A stretch of DNA of 64,000 nucleotides from JACMNW01 sp963708425. Lineage in GTDB: Bacteria > Pseudomonadota > Alphaproteobacteria > Rhodobacterales > Rhodobacteraceae. The translations under genes and the position numbers were made by a program. A model generated the notes under the pieces. That model was not told the origin of the DNA. It saw only the letters and a program-made list of their open reading frames with translations, and searched no databases. Shown here one piece after another: positions 34,898 through 42,984 of this stretch. The stretch covers positions 3,224,001-3,288,000 of the forward strand of contig OY970206.1 of NCBI GenBank assembly GCA_963708425.1. Direction: 5' to 3'. Position 1 is the first letter of the stretch; each line of letters begins with the position of its first letter.

Positions 34898-35809
34898 ATG
34901 GCATTGAGCGCGCGGATTGAGACGGCAATTTCGGGGGCCATCGCCATCGGGCAGGGCCAACAGGTTCACCAGGCCCCCAGCAGGCTGGCGGCAGCGTTGG
35001 ATTATGCCGTGACCCCAGGTGGTGCCCGCATTCGCCCCACTATCCTGCTGTCGGTGGCTTTGGCCTGCGGCGATGATCGCCCCGGCCTTTCAAGCGCTGC
35101 CGCTGCAGCGTTGGAGTTGATCCATTCGGCAAGCCTTGTGCATGATGATCTGCCCGCCTTTGATGCTGCTGATGTGCGACGCGGCAAGCCGTCCGTGCAC
35201 CGCGCATTTAGCGAGCCGCTTGCGGTGCTGGCTGGCGACAGTCTGATTGTGTTGGCGTTCGAAGTGCTGGCCTGCGCGGGCGAGGCGGACCCGGTGCGCG
35301 CGCTTTCGCTGATCCGGGTGCTGGCGCAGCGCACGGGGATGCCAATGGGCATTTGTGCAGGGCAGGGCTGGGAAAGCGAAGCGCAGATCAATCTTTCGGC
35401 CTATCACCGCGCCAAGACCGGCGCTCTGTTCATTGCGGCCACGCAGATGGGGGCGATTTCTGCTGGCCAAGACCCTGAGCCATGGGAAGAACTGGGTGCC
35501 CGGATTGGTGAGGCCTTTCAGGTGGCCGACGATCTGCGTGATGCGATTTGCGACGCCGAAATGCTGGGCAAACCCGTTGGCCAGGATGCGCTGCATGCGC
35601 GGCCAAATGCGGTTGCCGAACTGGGTGTTCAAGGTGCCGTGCGGCGGTTGAAGGATATTCTGGGCGGCGCCATCGCATCAATCCCGTCCTGCCCAGGCGA
35701 GGCGATTTTGGCCGATATGGTCCGGCGCTATTCCGAAAAAATGACGCCCCTTGCGCTTAGTCAATCGGCGACCGTTTCCTACCCCGCAACCACTGGCGCA
35801 CGAGCTTGA
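34898..35809 (+). CDS. crtE: Geranylgeranyl diphosphate synthase
   Basis: A trans-prenyltransferase making GGPP for phytoene and for the bacteriochlorophyll tail. The 303-residue protein has the first Asp-rich motif SLVHDDLPAFDAADVRRGKPSVH and the second QVADDLRD, plus GGARIRPTILL. ATG 34898 is selected over a TTG at 34892 because AAGGA lies seven bases before it. It is followed by crtF after one base. Confidence 0.95.
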   Translation: MALSARIETAISGAIAIGQGQQVHQAPSRLAAALDYAVTPGGARIRPTILLSVALACGDDRPGLSSAAAAALELIHSASLVHDDLPAFDAADVRRGKPSVHRAFSEPLAVLAGDSLIVLAFEVLACAGEADPVRALSLIRVLAQRTGMPMGICAGQGWESEAQINLSAYHRAKTGALFIAATQMGAISAGQDPEPWEELGARIGEAFQVADDLRDAICDAEMLGKPVGQDALHARPNAVAELGVQGAVRRLKDILGGAIASIPSCPGEAILADMVRRYSEKMTPLALSQSATVSYPATTGARA

Positions 35810-35810
35810 G

Positions 35811-36953
35811 ATGACGGATGTTCGCCTAGACGGTCCGAAACCGTTGCGGGCGCAAAAGACCGGGCCCGGATGGCTTGTGCGGCTTGCCGGGTCGCAGCGG
35901 TTTCACCGGATCATGTCGCGTCTGCCAGGTGCGAAGTATCTGGTGCGTGCTGAGGGGCGCGCCATTTTTGAGATCGTGGCGGGCTTTGTTCATTCGCAGG
36001 TGCTTTTGGCGTTGGTTCAGCTGGATGTGCTGCATTTGTTGCAGGACGGCCCCGCAACAGCTGCGTCGCTGGCACCAAAATGCCGACTTGCGCCTGACAA
36101 AATGCACTTGCTTTTGCAATCCGGCGCATCACTTGGTTTTTTGAAACGTCATCGCGATGGTCGATTTGCTTTGTCGGTGCGGGGTGCTGCTTTTCTTGCG
36201 GTACCAGGGCTACAGGCAATGGTGCAGCATCATCCAGTTCTCTACCGCGATCTCGCCGACCCTGTTGCGTTTTTGCGCGGCGAAACCTCGCCGGAACTTG
36301 CGCGGTTTTGGCCTTATGTGTTTGGCGCGGGTGGGGCAACAGATCCCGCCGTTACTGCGCTTTATTCGGGGCTGATGGCGGACAGTCAGGCATTGGTGGC
36401 CGAAGACACTCTGCGTTTGGTTGACCTGTCGGATACCAAACAGTTGCTGGATGTTGGCGGTGGCACCGGCGCATTCCTGTCGGCGGTCGCAGCGAAATTG
36501 CCCCTCATTCACTTAGGGTTATTCGACCTTCCTACTGTCGTTGAGCATGCTTCTGGCCGCATGCTTCGAGCGGGCGTCATCAACCCGTTGACCATTTATG
36601 CAGGGTCTTTCCGCGACGATCCGCTGCCGCGGGGCGCAGATACCATCAGCCTTGTGCGAGTGCTTTATGATCATGCCGACGCAACAGTTGCACAGCTTCT
36701 GAAGTCGGCCTTGACCGCCCTGCCGCCGGGTGGCAGGCTGATCATTTCTGAACCGATGTCAGGCGGCGCAAAACCTGACCGGGCAACGGATGCGTACTTT
36801 GCCTTCTACACCGCCGCCATGCAAACCGGGCGCACCCGATCAGGGGCGGAAATTGCTGCATTTCTGCAGGGTGCTGGCTTCACAGACATTAGCATCATCA
36901 AAGGCTTCCGCCCGTTCGTGACCTCGGTGGTTACAGCACGGCGTCCGAAATAG
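35811..36953 (+). CDS. crtF: Demethylspheroidene O-methyltransferase
   Basis: A SAM-dependent methyltransferase forming the C1 methoxy group of spheroidene. The 380-residue product (MTDVRLDGPKPLRAQ...) has an N-terminal dimerisation/winged-helix region and the SAM motif QLLDVGGGTGAFLSAVAAKLP, then DTISLVRVLYDHADATVAQLL and LIISEPMSGG. The frame is open into crtE upstream, but only the start directly after the crtE stop is supported. The bchC regulatory region follows. Confidence 0.95.
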   Translation: MTDVRLDGPKPLRAQKTGPGWLVRLAGSQRFHRIMSRLPGAKYLVRAEGRAIFEIVAGFVHSQVLLALVQLDVLHLLQDGPATAASLAPKCRLAPDKMHLLLQSGASLGFLKRHRDGRFALSVRGAAFLAVPGLQAMVQHHPVLYRDLADPVAFLRGETSPELARFWPYVFGAGGATDPAVTALYSGLMADSQALVAEDTLRLVDLSDTKQLLDVGGGTGAFLSAVAAKLPLIHLGLFDLPTVVEHASGRMLRAGVINPLTIYAGSFRDDPLPRGADTISLVRVLYDHADATVAQLLKSALTALPPGGRLIISEPMSGGAKPDRATDAYFAFYTAAMQTGRTRSGAEIAAFLQGAGFTDISIIKGFRPFVTSVVTARRPK

Positions 36954-36971
36954 CGTCAGACGGGGAATAAC

Positions 36972-37015
36972 TGTCTAATTTTATTGACACATAGAAATGT
37001 ATGGTTAATGTTACA
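36972..37015. promoter_or_regulatory. Tandem PpsR/CrtJ operators at the bchC promoter
   Basis: TGT-CTAATTTTATTG-ACA (36972-36989) and TGT-ATGGTTAATGTT-ACA (36998-37015), separated by exactly 8 bases. This is the arrangement described for the CrtJ-regulated bchC promoter of R. capsulatus. The first site ends in TTGACA (36984-36989), a likely -35 box, and the second covers the expected -10 region. bchC starts 75 bases downstream. Confidence 0.9.
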
Positions 37016-37090
37016 CATGGGGTCAGGCAATAACTACAGAGTCCCTCGCTTGCGAAAGATCGGTGCTGCGTCTGAGGGGAGGAGGCGACG

Positions 37091-38047
37091 ATGCAAACAA
37101 CGGCCGTCATCTTGTCTGGTCCAAGGGAGCTGGGGCTTGGTTGCCTGCGGTTGGTGGACCCTGCGGCGGATGATCTGGTTGTGGAAATCGCGCATTCTGG
37201 CATTTCCACCGGTACTGAAAAGCTGTTCTGGACCGGTACTATGCCGCCATTTCCGGGCATGGGCTACCCCTTGGTTCCTGGCTATGAAGCCGCTGGCGAA
37301 GTTGTGCAGGCGGCACCGGAAACCGGCTTCAAAGTTGGCGACTATGTTTTCGTGCCGGGTGCAAATTGCTTTGCGCCCGACGACCGTGGCCCGGTGCGCG
37401 GCCTGTTCGGTGGTGCGTCGTCCAGGCTGGTGACCCCAGCGCGGCGGGCGGTCCGTATTGATCCGGACCTTGGGGCGGAAGGCGCGCTTTTGGCGCTGGC
37501 GGCAACGGCGCGGCATGCGCTGGCGGGGTTTAATACGGCTTTGCCTGATTTGATTGTTGGCCACGGCACTCTTGGCCGCCTTTTGGCTCGGTTGACCGTT
37601 GCTGCTGGAGCGCCGGCACCGGTGGTTTGGGAAACGAATGCTGCGCGTCGCGACGGCGCGCAGGGCTATCAGGTCATCGCACCCGAAGATGATGCGCGGC
37701 GCGACTATCGGTCGGTTTATGACGCATCGGGCGCGGTTGGCCTGCTGGATACCTTGATCGGCCGGATCGCCAAAGGCGGCGAGGTGGTGTTGGCCGGGTT
37801 TTACACCGATCCCGTCGCGTTCAACTTTGTGCCCGCCTTCATGCGTGAGATGCGGCTTCGGATCGCCTCGGAATGGACGCCGGAAGATATGGTTGCGACG
37901 CGCGCATTGATCGAGTGCGGGTCGCTGTCGTTATCGGGGCTGATCACCCACACCCGGCCGGCGGCCCAAGCCACCGAAGCCTATGAGACAGCATTCACTA
38001 ACCCTGATTGCCTGAAAATGATCTTAGATTGGAAGGCTGCAGCATGA
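37091..38047 (+). CDS. bchC: 3-hydroxyethyl bacteriochlorophyllide a dehydrogenase
   Basis: Oxidises the C3 hydroxyethyl group to acetyl, the last ring modification of bacteriochlorophyll a. The 318-residue medium-chain dehydrogenase-like protein has ISTGTEKLFWTGTMPPFPGMGYPLVPGYEAAGEVV and GLFGGASSRLVTP, typical of BchC. GGAGG (37080-37084) precedes ATG 37091. It heads the bchCXYZ-puf superoperon; its stop overlaps the bchX start (ATGA). Confidence 0.96.
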   Translation: MQTTAVILSGPRELGLGCLRLVDPAADDLVVEIAHSGISTGTEKLFWTGTMPPFPGMGYPLVPGYEAAGEVVQAAPETGFKVGDYVFVPGANCFAPDDRGPVRGLFGGASSRLVTPARRAVRIDPDLGAEGALLALAATARHALAGFNTALPDLIVGHGTLGRLLARLTVAAGAPAPVVWETNAARRDGAQGYQVIAPEDDARRDYRSVYDASGAVGLLDTLIGRIAKGGEVVLAGFYTDPVAFNFVPAFMREMRLRIASEWTPEDMVATRALIECGSLSLSGLITHTRPAAQATEAYETAFTNPDCLKMILDWKAAA

Positions 38048-39048
38048 CGCTTGATATCCCGAACCTTAAAGACTTCGATCAGCGTTTGCGCGATGAAGCG
38101 CATGAAGAACCGACGTTGGAAATCCCGCAGGGGGAGCCGACCAAGAAGACGCAAATCATTGCAATATATGGCAAAGGCGGCATCGGTAAGTCGTTCACGC
38201 TGGCAAACCTTAGTCACATGATGGCCGAAATGGGCAAGCGGGTTTTGTTGATCGGGTGCGATCCGAAATCCGATACAACGTCGCTTTTGTTTGGCGGCAA
38301 GGCTTGCCCGACCATCATTGAAACCTCGACCCGCAAGAAACTGGCGGGCGAAGAAGTGAAGATTGGCGATGTCTGTTTCAAGCGCGGCGGCGTGTTCGCG
38401 ATGGAGCTGGGCGGGCCAGAGGTTGGGCGGGGTTGTGGCGGGCGTGGGATTATCCATGGCTTTGAGCTGCTCGAAAAGCTCGGGTTCCATGACTGGGACT
38501 TTGACTATGTCCTGCTCGATTTCTTAGGCGATGTGGTTTGCGGCGGGTTTGGTTTGCCGATTGCGCGCGACATGGCGCAGAAGGTGATCCTTGTCGCATC
38601 GAATGATTTGCAAAGCCTTTATGTGGCGAACAACGTCTGCTCGGCAGTGGAATATTTCCGCAAGTTGGGCGGCAATGTTGGCATCGCGGGGCTGGTGATC
38701 AACAAAGATGATGGCACGGGCGAGGCCGCTGCATTTGCCGATGCGGTGGGCATTCCTGTGCTGGCTGCTATTCCGCAAGATGATGATTTGCGGAAGAAAT
38801 CGGCGAATTATCAGATAGTTGGCTCTTACGAAAGCCAGTGGGGCCCGATGTTTGCGGAACTGGCCGATGCGGTGGCGATTGCCCCGCCCGTGCGACCTGC
38901 GCCGCTGTCACAGGATGGCTTGTTGAACCTGTTTTCTGCCGAAGCGACGGGGGCCGATTTCGTGCTGACCCCGGCCACAGGCGAAGACATGCGCGGCAAG
39001 TTCGCGGTGCTGAAGAAAACACTGGAGGTGGTTTACGACAATGTTTGA
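38044..39048 (+). CDS. bchX: Chlorophyllide a reductase iron protein BchX
   Basis: A NifH-like ATPase that reduces BchYZ for ring-B reduction of chlorophyllide. The 334-residue protein has P-loop YGKGGIGKSFT (42-52) and the expected Fe4S4 ligands C131 (GRGCGG) and C166 (GDVVCGG). The N-terminal extension MTLDIPNLKDFDQRLRDEA is usual for BchX. The start overlaps the bchC stop. The 3' end overlaps the start of a 31-codon micro-ORF by 8 bases. Confidence 0.97.
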   Translation: MTLDIPNLKDFDQRLRDEAHEEPTLEIPQGEPTKKTQIIAIYGKGGIGKSFTLANLSHMMAEMGKRVLLIGCDPKSDTTSLLFGGKACPTIIETSTRKKLAGEEVKIGDVCFKRGGVFAMELGGPEVGRGCGGRGIIHGFELLEKLGFHDWDFDYVLLDFLGDVVCGGFGLPIARDMAQKVILVASNDLQSLYVANNVCSAVEYFRKLGGNVGIAGLVINKDDGTGEAAAFADAVGIPVLAAIPQDDDLRKKSANYQIVGSYESQWGPMFAELADAVAIAPPVRPAPLSQDGLLNLFSAEATGADFVLTPATGEDMRGKFAVLKKTLEVVYDNV

Positions 39049-39136
39049 TCTGGACGCTTTGGCGAAAATTGATGCGGCGCTGGCGGCGATTGCTGCGGCG
39101 AAACCGAAAAATGATCGGGCTGGTGCGGCGAAATGA
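39041..39136 (+). CDS. Micro-ORF (31 codons) coupled between bchX and bchY
   Basis: ATG 39041 lies 8 bases inside the bchX end, and its TGA (39134-39136) overlaps the bchY ATG (39133), so it bridges the two genes without a gap. The peptide starts MFDLDALAKIDAALAAIAAA and ends KPKNDRAGAAK: an acidic then alanine-rich amphipathic helix with a basic tail. GGAGG (39024-39028) is upstream. No family was recognised. It could be a real small subunit or assembly peptide of chlorophyllide reductase, or a translational coupler that keeps ribosomes running from bchX into bchY. Confidence 0.5.
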   Translation: MFDLDALAKIDAALAAIAAAKPKNDRAGAAK

Positions 39137-40701
39137 GTGAAACCCGCTATGATCATGCCGATCAGGTGCCGGTGACGGTAGGCACTTCGCGCGACGCGAG
39201 CGAACCCCTGCCGACCACGGGTGGCGATGGCATGGGCTGTCACGCGGGGGCGGCGACGATGGAGGCTGCCGCGCGAGAAGCGGGCAATTCGGAACTGCTG
39301 GATCAATACGCCGCCGATTACCCGGTTGGGCCGCATGACAAGCCGCAATCCATGTGCCCGGCATTTGGGTCTTTGCGGGTTGGGTTGCGGATGCGGCGGG
39401 TGGCGACAGTGCTATCTGGGTCTGCGTGCTGCGTTTACGGCTTGACGTTTGTTTCGCATTTCTACGGTGCGCGCCGGTCTGTTGGATATGTACCGTTCAA
39501 TTCTGAATCTTTGGTTACCGGCAAGCTCTTCGAAGATATCCGCGACGCGGTGCATGAATTGGCTGACCCGGAACGCTATGACGCGGTGGTGGTGACCAAT
39601 CTTTGCGTGCCAACGGCCAGCGGTGTGCCGTTGAAACTTTTGCCAAGCGAAATCAATGGTGTGCGGATCGTTGGAATTGACGTTCCGGGTTTTGGAATAC
39701 CGACCCATGCCGAGGCCAAAGATGTGCTGGCGGGGGCGATGCTGAAATATGCCCGTTCGGAGATCGAGGCGGGGCCGGTGCAGGCACCGGTTTCGGGGCG
39801 GTCTGATCGGCCGACGGTGACTTTGCTGGGGGAAATGTTCCCGGCGGACCCGATGATGATAGGCGCGATGCTTGCGCCGATGGGTTTGGCGGCAGGGCCG
39901 GTGGTGCCTTGCCGGGAATGGCGGGAGCTATATTCGGCATTGGATTCAGACGTTTGCGCGGCGATCCACCCCTTCTACACGGCGGCGGTTCGGGAGTTCC
40001 AGTTAGCAGGTCGAAAAGTGGTCGGATCGGCGCCGGTGGGGCGGGATGGGACGATGGACTGGTTGGCGGCGATTGGGGATGCCTTTGGCGTCGGAACCGA
40101 CAAAATAGCGGCGACGCAGAATGCTTTTTTACCAGCGATTACAGAGGCTTTGAAGGCGAAGCCAATCAAAGGGCGGATTACGCTTTCGGGGTATGAGGGA
40201 TCGGAGCTTTTGGTCGCGCGGTTGTTGATCGAAAGCGGCGCGGATGTGGTCTATGTTGGCACGGCTTGTGCGCGGACGCAGTGGTCAGAACCGGATCGGT
40301 TGTGGTTGGAATCAAAGGGCGTGGCGGTGAAATATCGGGCCAGCCTGGAGGATGATTGTGCGGCGATGGAGGGCTTCCGCCCGGACCTTGCGATTGGCAC
40401 GACGCCCGTGGTGCAAAAGGGAAAACAGCTAGGTATTCCAAGCCTTTACTTCACGAACCTCATTTCAGCGCGGCCTCTTATGGGGCCAGCCGGGGCAGGA
40501 TCTTTGGCCGATGTGATCAACGGGGCTATCGGCAATGCAGGCCGGATGGAAAAGATGAAAGGCTTCTTCGAAGGGGTTGGCGTCGGGGATACGGCGGGCA
40601 TTTGGGAGGGGTCGCCGAACCTGCGGCCAGACTTCCGCGCGGCACATCAAAAGAAGCTGGATAAGGCCGCAAAGCTGGCAAAAACGGAGGAAATGATATG
40701 A
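39133..40701 (+). CDS. bchY: Chlorophyllide a reductase subunit BchY
   Basis: A NifD-like subunit of the catalytic component of chlorophyllide a reductase. The 522-residue protein has cysteine-bearing segments GCHAGAATMEAA, SMCPAFGSLRVGLRMRRVATVLSGSACCVYGL and VVTNLCVPTASGVPL expected to ligate the bridging Fe-S cluster with BchZ, and a late GIPSLYFTNLISARPLMGPAGAGSL. Its stop overlaps an ATG at 40698 (ATGA) that would have been a natural bchZ start but is now out of frame. Confidence 0.97.
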   Translation: MSETRYDHADQVPVTVGTSRDASEPLPTTGGDGMGCHAGAATMEAAAREAGNSELLDQYAADYPVGPHDKPQSMCPAFGSLRVGLRMRRVATVLSGSACCVYGLTFVSHFYGARRSVGYVPFNSESLVTGKLFEDIRDAVHELADPERYDAVVVTNLCVPTASGVPLKLLPSEINGVRIVGIDVPGFGIPTHAEAKDVLAGAMLKYARSEIEAGPVQAPVSGRSDRPTVTLLGEMFPADPMMIGAMLAPMGLAAGPVVPCREWRELYSALDSDVCAAIHPFYTAAVREFQLAGRKVVGSAPVGRDGTMDWLAAIGDAFGVGTDKIAATQNAFLPAITEALKAKPIKGRITLSGYEGSELLVARLLIESGADVVYVGTACARTQWSEPDRLWLESKGVAVKYRASLEDDCAAMEGFRPDLAIGTTPVVQKGKQLGIPSLYFTNLISARPLMGPAGAGSLADVINGAIGNAGRMEKMKGFFEGVGVGDTAGIWEGSPNLRPDFRAAHQKKLDKAAKLAKTEEMI

Positions 40702-40723
40702 ATTTCCGCACTGTCTGCCAGTC

Positions 40724-40745
40724 GTACACCCCCTGTACACCCCCT
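40724..40745 (+). repeat. Perfect 11-bp tandem duplication at the 5' end of bchZ
   Basis: GTACACCCCCT occurs twice head-to-tail (40724-40734 and 40735-40745). With both copies, the ATG overlapping the bchY stop (40698) runs to a TAG at about 40791. With one copy removed it reads in frame through YDWSPFMQAGDPMLV into bchZ. The extra 11 bases therefore look like a recent slippage insertion. Confidence 0.85.
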
Positions 40746-40786
40746 GTGCATACGACTGGTCGCCCTTCATGCAGGCAGGTGACCCT

Positions 40787-42268
40787 ATGTTAGTGCAGGA
40801 TCATGACCGGGCGGGCGGCTATTGGGGGGCGATTTATGCCTTCTGCGCGGTCAAGGGATTGCAAGTTGTGATCGACGGCCCGGTGGGCTGTGAAAACCTG
40901 CCGGTGACATCGGTGCTGCATTATACCGACGGGTTGCCGCCGCATGAGTTGCCGATTGTGGTCACGGGGCTTGGCGAAGAGGAACTGGGCCGGGATGGCA
41001 CCGAGGGTGCTATGCGGCGGGCGTGGAAGACGCTGGACCCGGCGTTGCCTGCGGTGGTTGTGACGGGATCGATTGCCGAGATGATTGGCGGCGGTGTCAC
41101 CCCGATGGGAACCAACATTCAACGCTTTCTGCCGCGCACGATTGATGAGGATCAATGGGAATGCGCCGACCGTGCGATGACCTGGATATTCACCGAATTC
41201 GGCATGACCAAAGGCCGGATGCCGCCAGAGATGAAGCGAGACGAGGGACAAAGACCGCGCGTCAATATCCTTGGGCCGATGTACGGCACCTTCAACATGG
41301 CGTCGGACTTGCATGAAATTCGCCGTCTGGTCGAAGGCATCGGGGCCGATGTGAACATGGTGATGCCGTTGGGGGCGCATGTGGCCGAGATGCGGCATCT
41401 GGTGAATGCGGATGTGAACATCTGCATGTACCGGGAGTTTGGCCGGGGCTTGTGTGAAGTGCTGGGCAAGCCCTATCTGCAAGCGCCGATCGGGATGGAC
41501 AGCACGACGGCGTTTCTGCGCACCTTGGGGGAAATGCTGGGGCTGGACCCGGAGCCGTTTATCGAGCGGGAAAAGCATTCGACGCTGAAGCCGGTTTGGG
41601 ATTTGTGGCGCAGCGTTACTCAGGATTTCTTTGCTACAGCCTCGTTCGGGATTGTGGCGAATGAAACCTATGCGCGGGGCATTCGGAATTATCTGGAAAC
41701 TGATCTTGGTCTGCCATGTGCGTTTGCCGTGGCGCGGGTGCGGGGCAAGAAGACCGACAACAATGCGGTGCGCGCGATGATGCGGCAGCACCGGCCCCTG
41801 ATCGTGATGGGGTCGATCAATGAGAAGATGTATCTGGCGGAACTGAAGGGCGGCTTTGGGCCTGCGCCAAGTTTCATTGCAGCATCGTTTCCGGGGGCGG
41901 CGATCCGGCGGGCCACGGGCACGCCGTTCATGGGCTATGCAGGTGCTGTCTGGATTTTGCAGGAAGTCTGCAATGGTCTTTTTGATGCGCTGTTCCACAT
42001 TTTGCCGCTGGGCACGGATATGGATAGTGCGGCGGCCACACCGACCAATCTGCGGCGCGATTTCCCGTGGGATGCGGATGCGCAGGCCGAACTTGACCGG
42101 ATTGTTGCTGAGCATCCGGTACTGACCCAGATCTCCGCTGCGCGCACGTTGCGCGATGCCGCCGAGAAGGCAGCCCTTGATCAAGGGGCAGAACGGGTTG
42201 TGCGTGAAACGGTTGAGGGCCTGCGCGGCCCTGGCCAAAGACCAATTGTCGAGGGAGGAAAACCATGA
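40787..42268 (+). CDS. bchZ: Chlorophyllide a reductase subunit BchZ (upstream start disrupted)
   Basis: A NifK-like subunit of chlorophyllide a reductase. From ATG 40787 (MLVQDHDRAGGYWGAIYAF) the product is 493 residues; ATG 40769 would give 499. AGGTGA at 40777-40782 is a usable ribosome-binding site for 40787. The core VIDGPVGCENLPVTSVLHYTDGLPPHELPIVVTGLGEEELG is intact to the end. A still longer N-terminus starting at ATG 40698 has been put out of frame by an 11-bp duplication. The stop overlaps the pufQ start (ATGA), and puf promoter elements may lie within the 3' part of bchZ. Confidence 0.94.
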   Translation: MLVQDHDRAGGYWGAIYAFCAVKGLQVVIDGPVGCENLPVTSVLHYTDGLPPHELPIVVTGLGEEELGRDGTEGAMRRAWKTLDPALPAVVVTGSIAEMIGGGVTPMGTNIQRFLPRTIDEDQWECADRAMTWIFTEFGMTKGRMPPEMKRDEGQRPRVNILGPMYGTFNMASDLHEIRRLVEGIGADVNMVMPLGAHVAEMRHLVNADVNICMYREFGRGLCEVLGKPYLQAPIGMDSTTAFLRTLGEMLGLDPEPFIEREKHSTLKPVWDLWRSVTQDFFATASFGIVANETYARGIRNYLETDLGLPCAFAVARVRGKKTDNNAVRAMMRQHRPLIVMGSINEKMYLAELKGGFGPAPSFIAASFPGAAIRRATGTPFMGYAGAVWILQEVCNGLFDALFHILPLGTDMDSAAATPTNLRRDFPWDADAQAELDRIVAEHPVLTQISAARTLRDAAEKAALDQGAERVVRETVEGLRGPGQRPIVEGGKP

Positions 42269-42498
42269 CCGATCACAGCGCGAACGGTGCCGATGGCAAT
42301 GACGAGCACCATCCGGCGCGGACGCCGCGCGCGGAATTCTATGTTTACTTTGCCGTGATCTTTCTTGTCGCCATTCCGTTCGCGATCCTTGGCTGGGTCG
42401 GGGCGATGGTGATGCAGGGTCATATGCCCGACCAGAACGCGATCGCGCGGGCTTGGTCGGAGGCGCAGGCGATCACGCCACTTATTTTCCGGGCCTGA
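42265..42498 (+). CDS. pufQ: PufQ, bacteriochlorophyll synthesis/assembly factor
   Basis: A 77-residue single-span membrane protein encoded at the head of the puf operon, implicated in Rhodobacter in pigment supply for light-harvesting assembly. The product has a polar N-terminus, RTPRAEFYVYFAVIFLVAIPFAILGWV as membrane helix and a polar C-terminus ending ITPLIFRA. It is coupled to bchZ by ATGA. Its stop codon lies in the centre of a 20-bp perfect palindrome. Confidence 0.9.
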   Translation: MTDHSANGADGNDEHHPARTPRAEFYVYFAVIFLVAIPFAILGWVGAMVMQGHMPDQNAIARAWSEAQAITPLIFRA

Positions 42499-42508
42499 TC
42501 AGGCCCGG
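42489..42508. other. 20-bp perfect palindrome spanning the pufQ stop
   Basis: CCGGGCC-TGATCA-GGCCCGG is self-complementary and includes the pufQ TGA (42496-42498). In RNA it would form a GC-rich hairpin between pufQ and pufB. In Rhodobacter this intercistronic stretch is where the puf message is processed, so a role in segmental mRNA stability is plausible. Confidence 0.6.
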
Positions 42509-42577
42509 ATGACGGCTTTCGTCTTGCCCTTCACAGGGTGGGGCGGATCGCTGGGGGGGAAACCTGCCTGGCAACCC

Positions 42578-42596
42578 CGCCGCAGGGTTTGCGGCG
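42578..42596 (+). other. Small hairpin upstream of pufB
   Basis: CGCCGCA (42578-42584) pairs with TGCGGCG (42590-42596) around GGGTT, ending 16 bases before the GGAGG of pufB. It would protect the 5' end of a processed pufBA message. Confidence 0.5.
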
Positions 42597-42621
42597 TCAG
42601 TCTGCCCATCCGGAGGATAGT

Positions 42622-42771
42622 ATGGCTGATAGATCTGACCTGAGTTTCACAGGTCTAACCGACGAGCAGGCGCAAGAGCTGCACTCCGTCTATATGAGCG
42701 GGCTATGGTTATTCGTAACCATTGCCGTGATCGCTCATCTGGCAGTGTGGATCTGGCGTCCGTGGCTTTGA
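42622..42771 (+). CDS. pufB: LH1 beta subunit
   Basis: Core antenna polypeptide of 49 residues: MADRSDLSFTGLTDEQAQELHSVYMSGLW, then a transmembrane helix with the bacteriochlorophyll-ligating histidine in VIAHLAVWIWRPWL. GGAGG lies eight bases before ATG 42622; the longer open frame upstream is not coding. pufA follows after 13 bases. Confidence 0.97.
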   Translation: MADRSDLSFTGLTDEQAQELHSVYMSGLWLFVTIAVIAHLAVWIWRPWL

Positions 42772-42784
42772 GGAGGAAATAGAG

Positions 42785-42970
42785 ATGTCCAAGTTTTACA
42801 AAATCTGGCTGATCTTCGATCCGCGCCGCGTTTTCGTGGCGCAGGGGGTTTTCCTCTTTCTTTTGGCGGCGATGATTCACCTCGTCCTGCTAAGCAACCC
42901 CTCTTACAACTGGTTTGACATAGCCGACGCCAAGTATCAGCGCGTCGCGCCTGCCGCTGCCACGGAGTGA
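42785..42970 (+). CDS. pufA: LH1 alpha subunit
   Basis: Core antenna polypeptide of 61 residues: MSKFYKIWLIFDPRRVFVAQGVFLFLLAAMIHLVLLSNPSYNWFD, with the single transmembrane helix and the bacteriochlorophyll-ligating histidine in AAMIHLVLLS. GAGGA precedes the start. A strong hairpin directly after the gene separates it from pufL. Confidence 0.97.
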   Translation: MSKFYKIWLIFDPRRVFVAQGVFLFLLAAMIHLVLLSNPSYNWFDIADAKYQRVAPAAATE

Positions 42971-42984
42971 GGGACACTGCGCTT

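Noticed and set aside
42177..42188. Palindrome CCTTGATCAAGG inside bchZ as a regulator site for puf
   Set aside because: Half-sites are not spaced like FNR or PpsR sites and it is within conserved coding sequence; chance palindrome is likely.
40790..42238. 482-codon ORF on the minus strand opposite bchZ
   Set aside because: It mirrors the bchZ codon pattern, is Arg/His/Pro-rich and low in recognisable motifs. bchZ itself is a clear NifK-like gene, so this is a GC-driven shadow.
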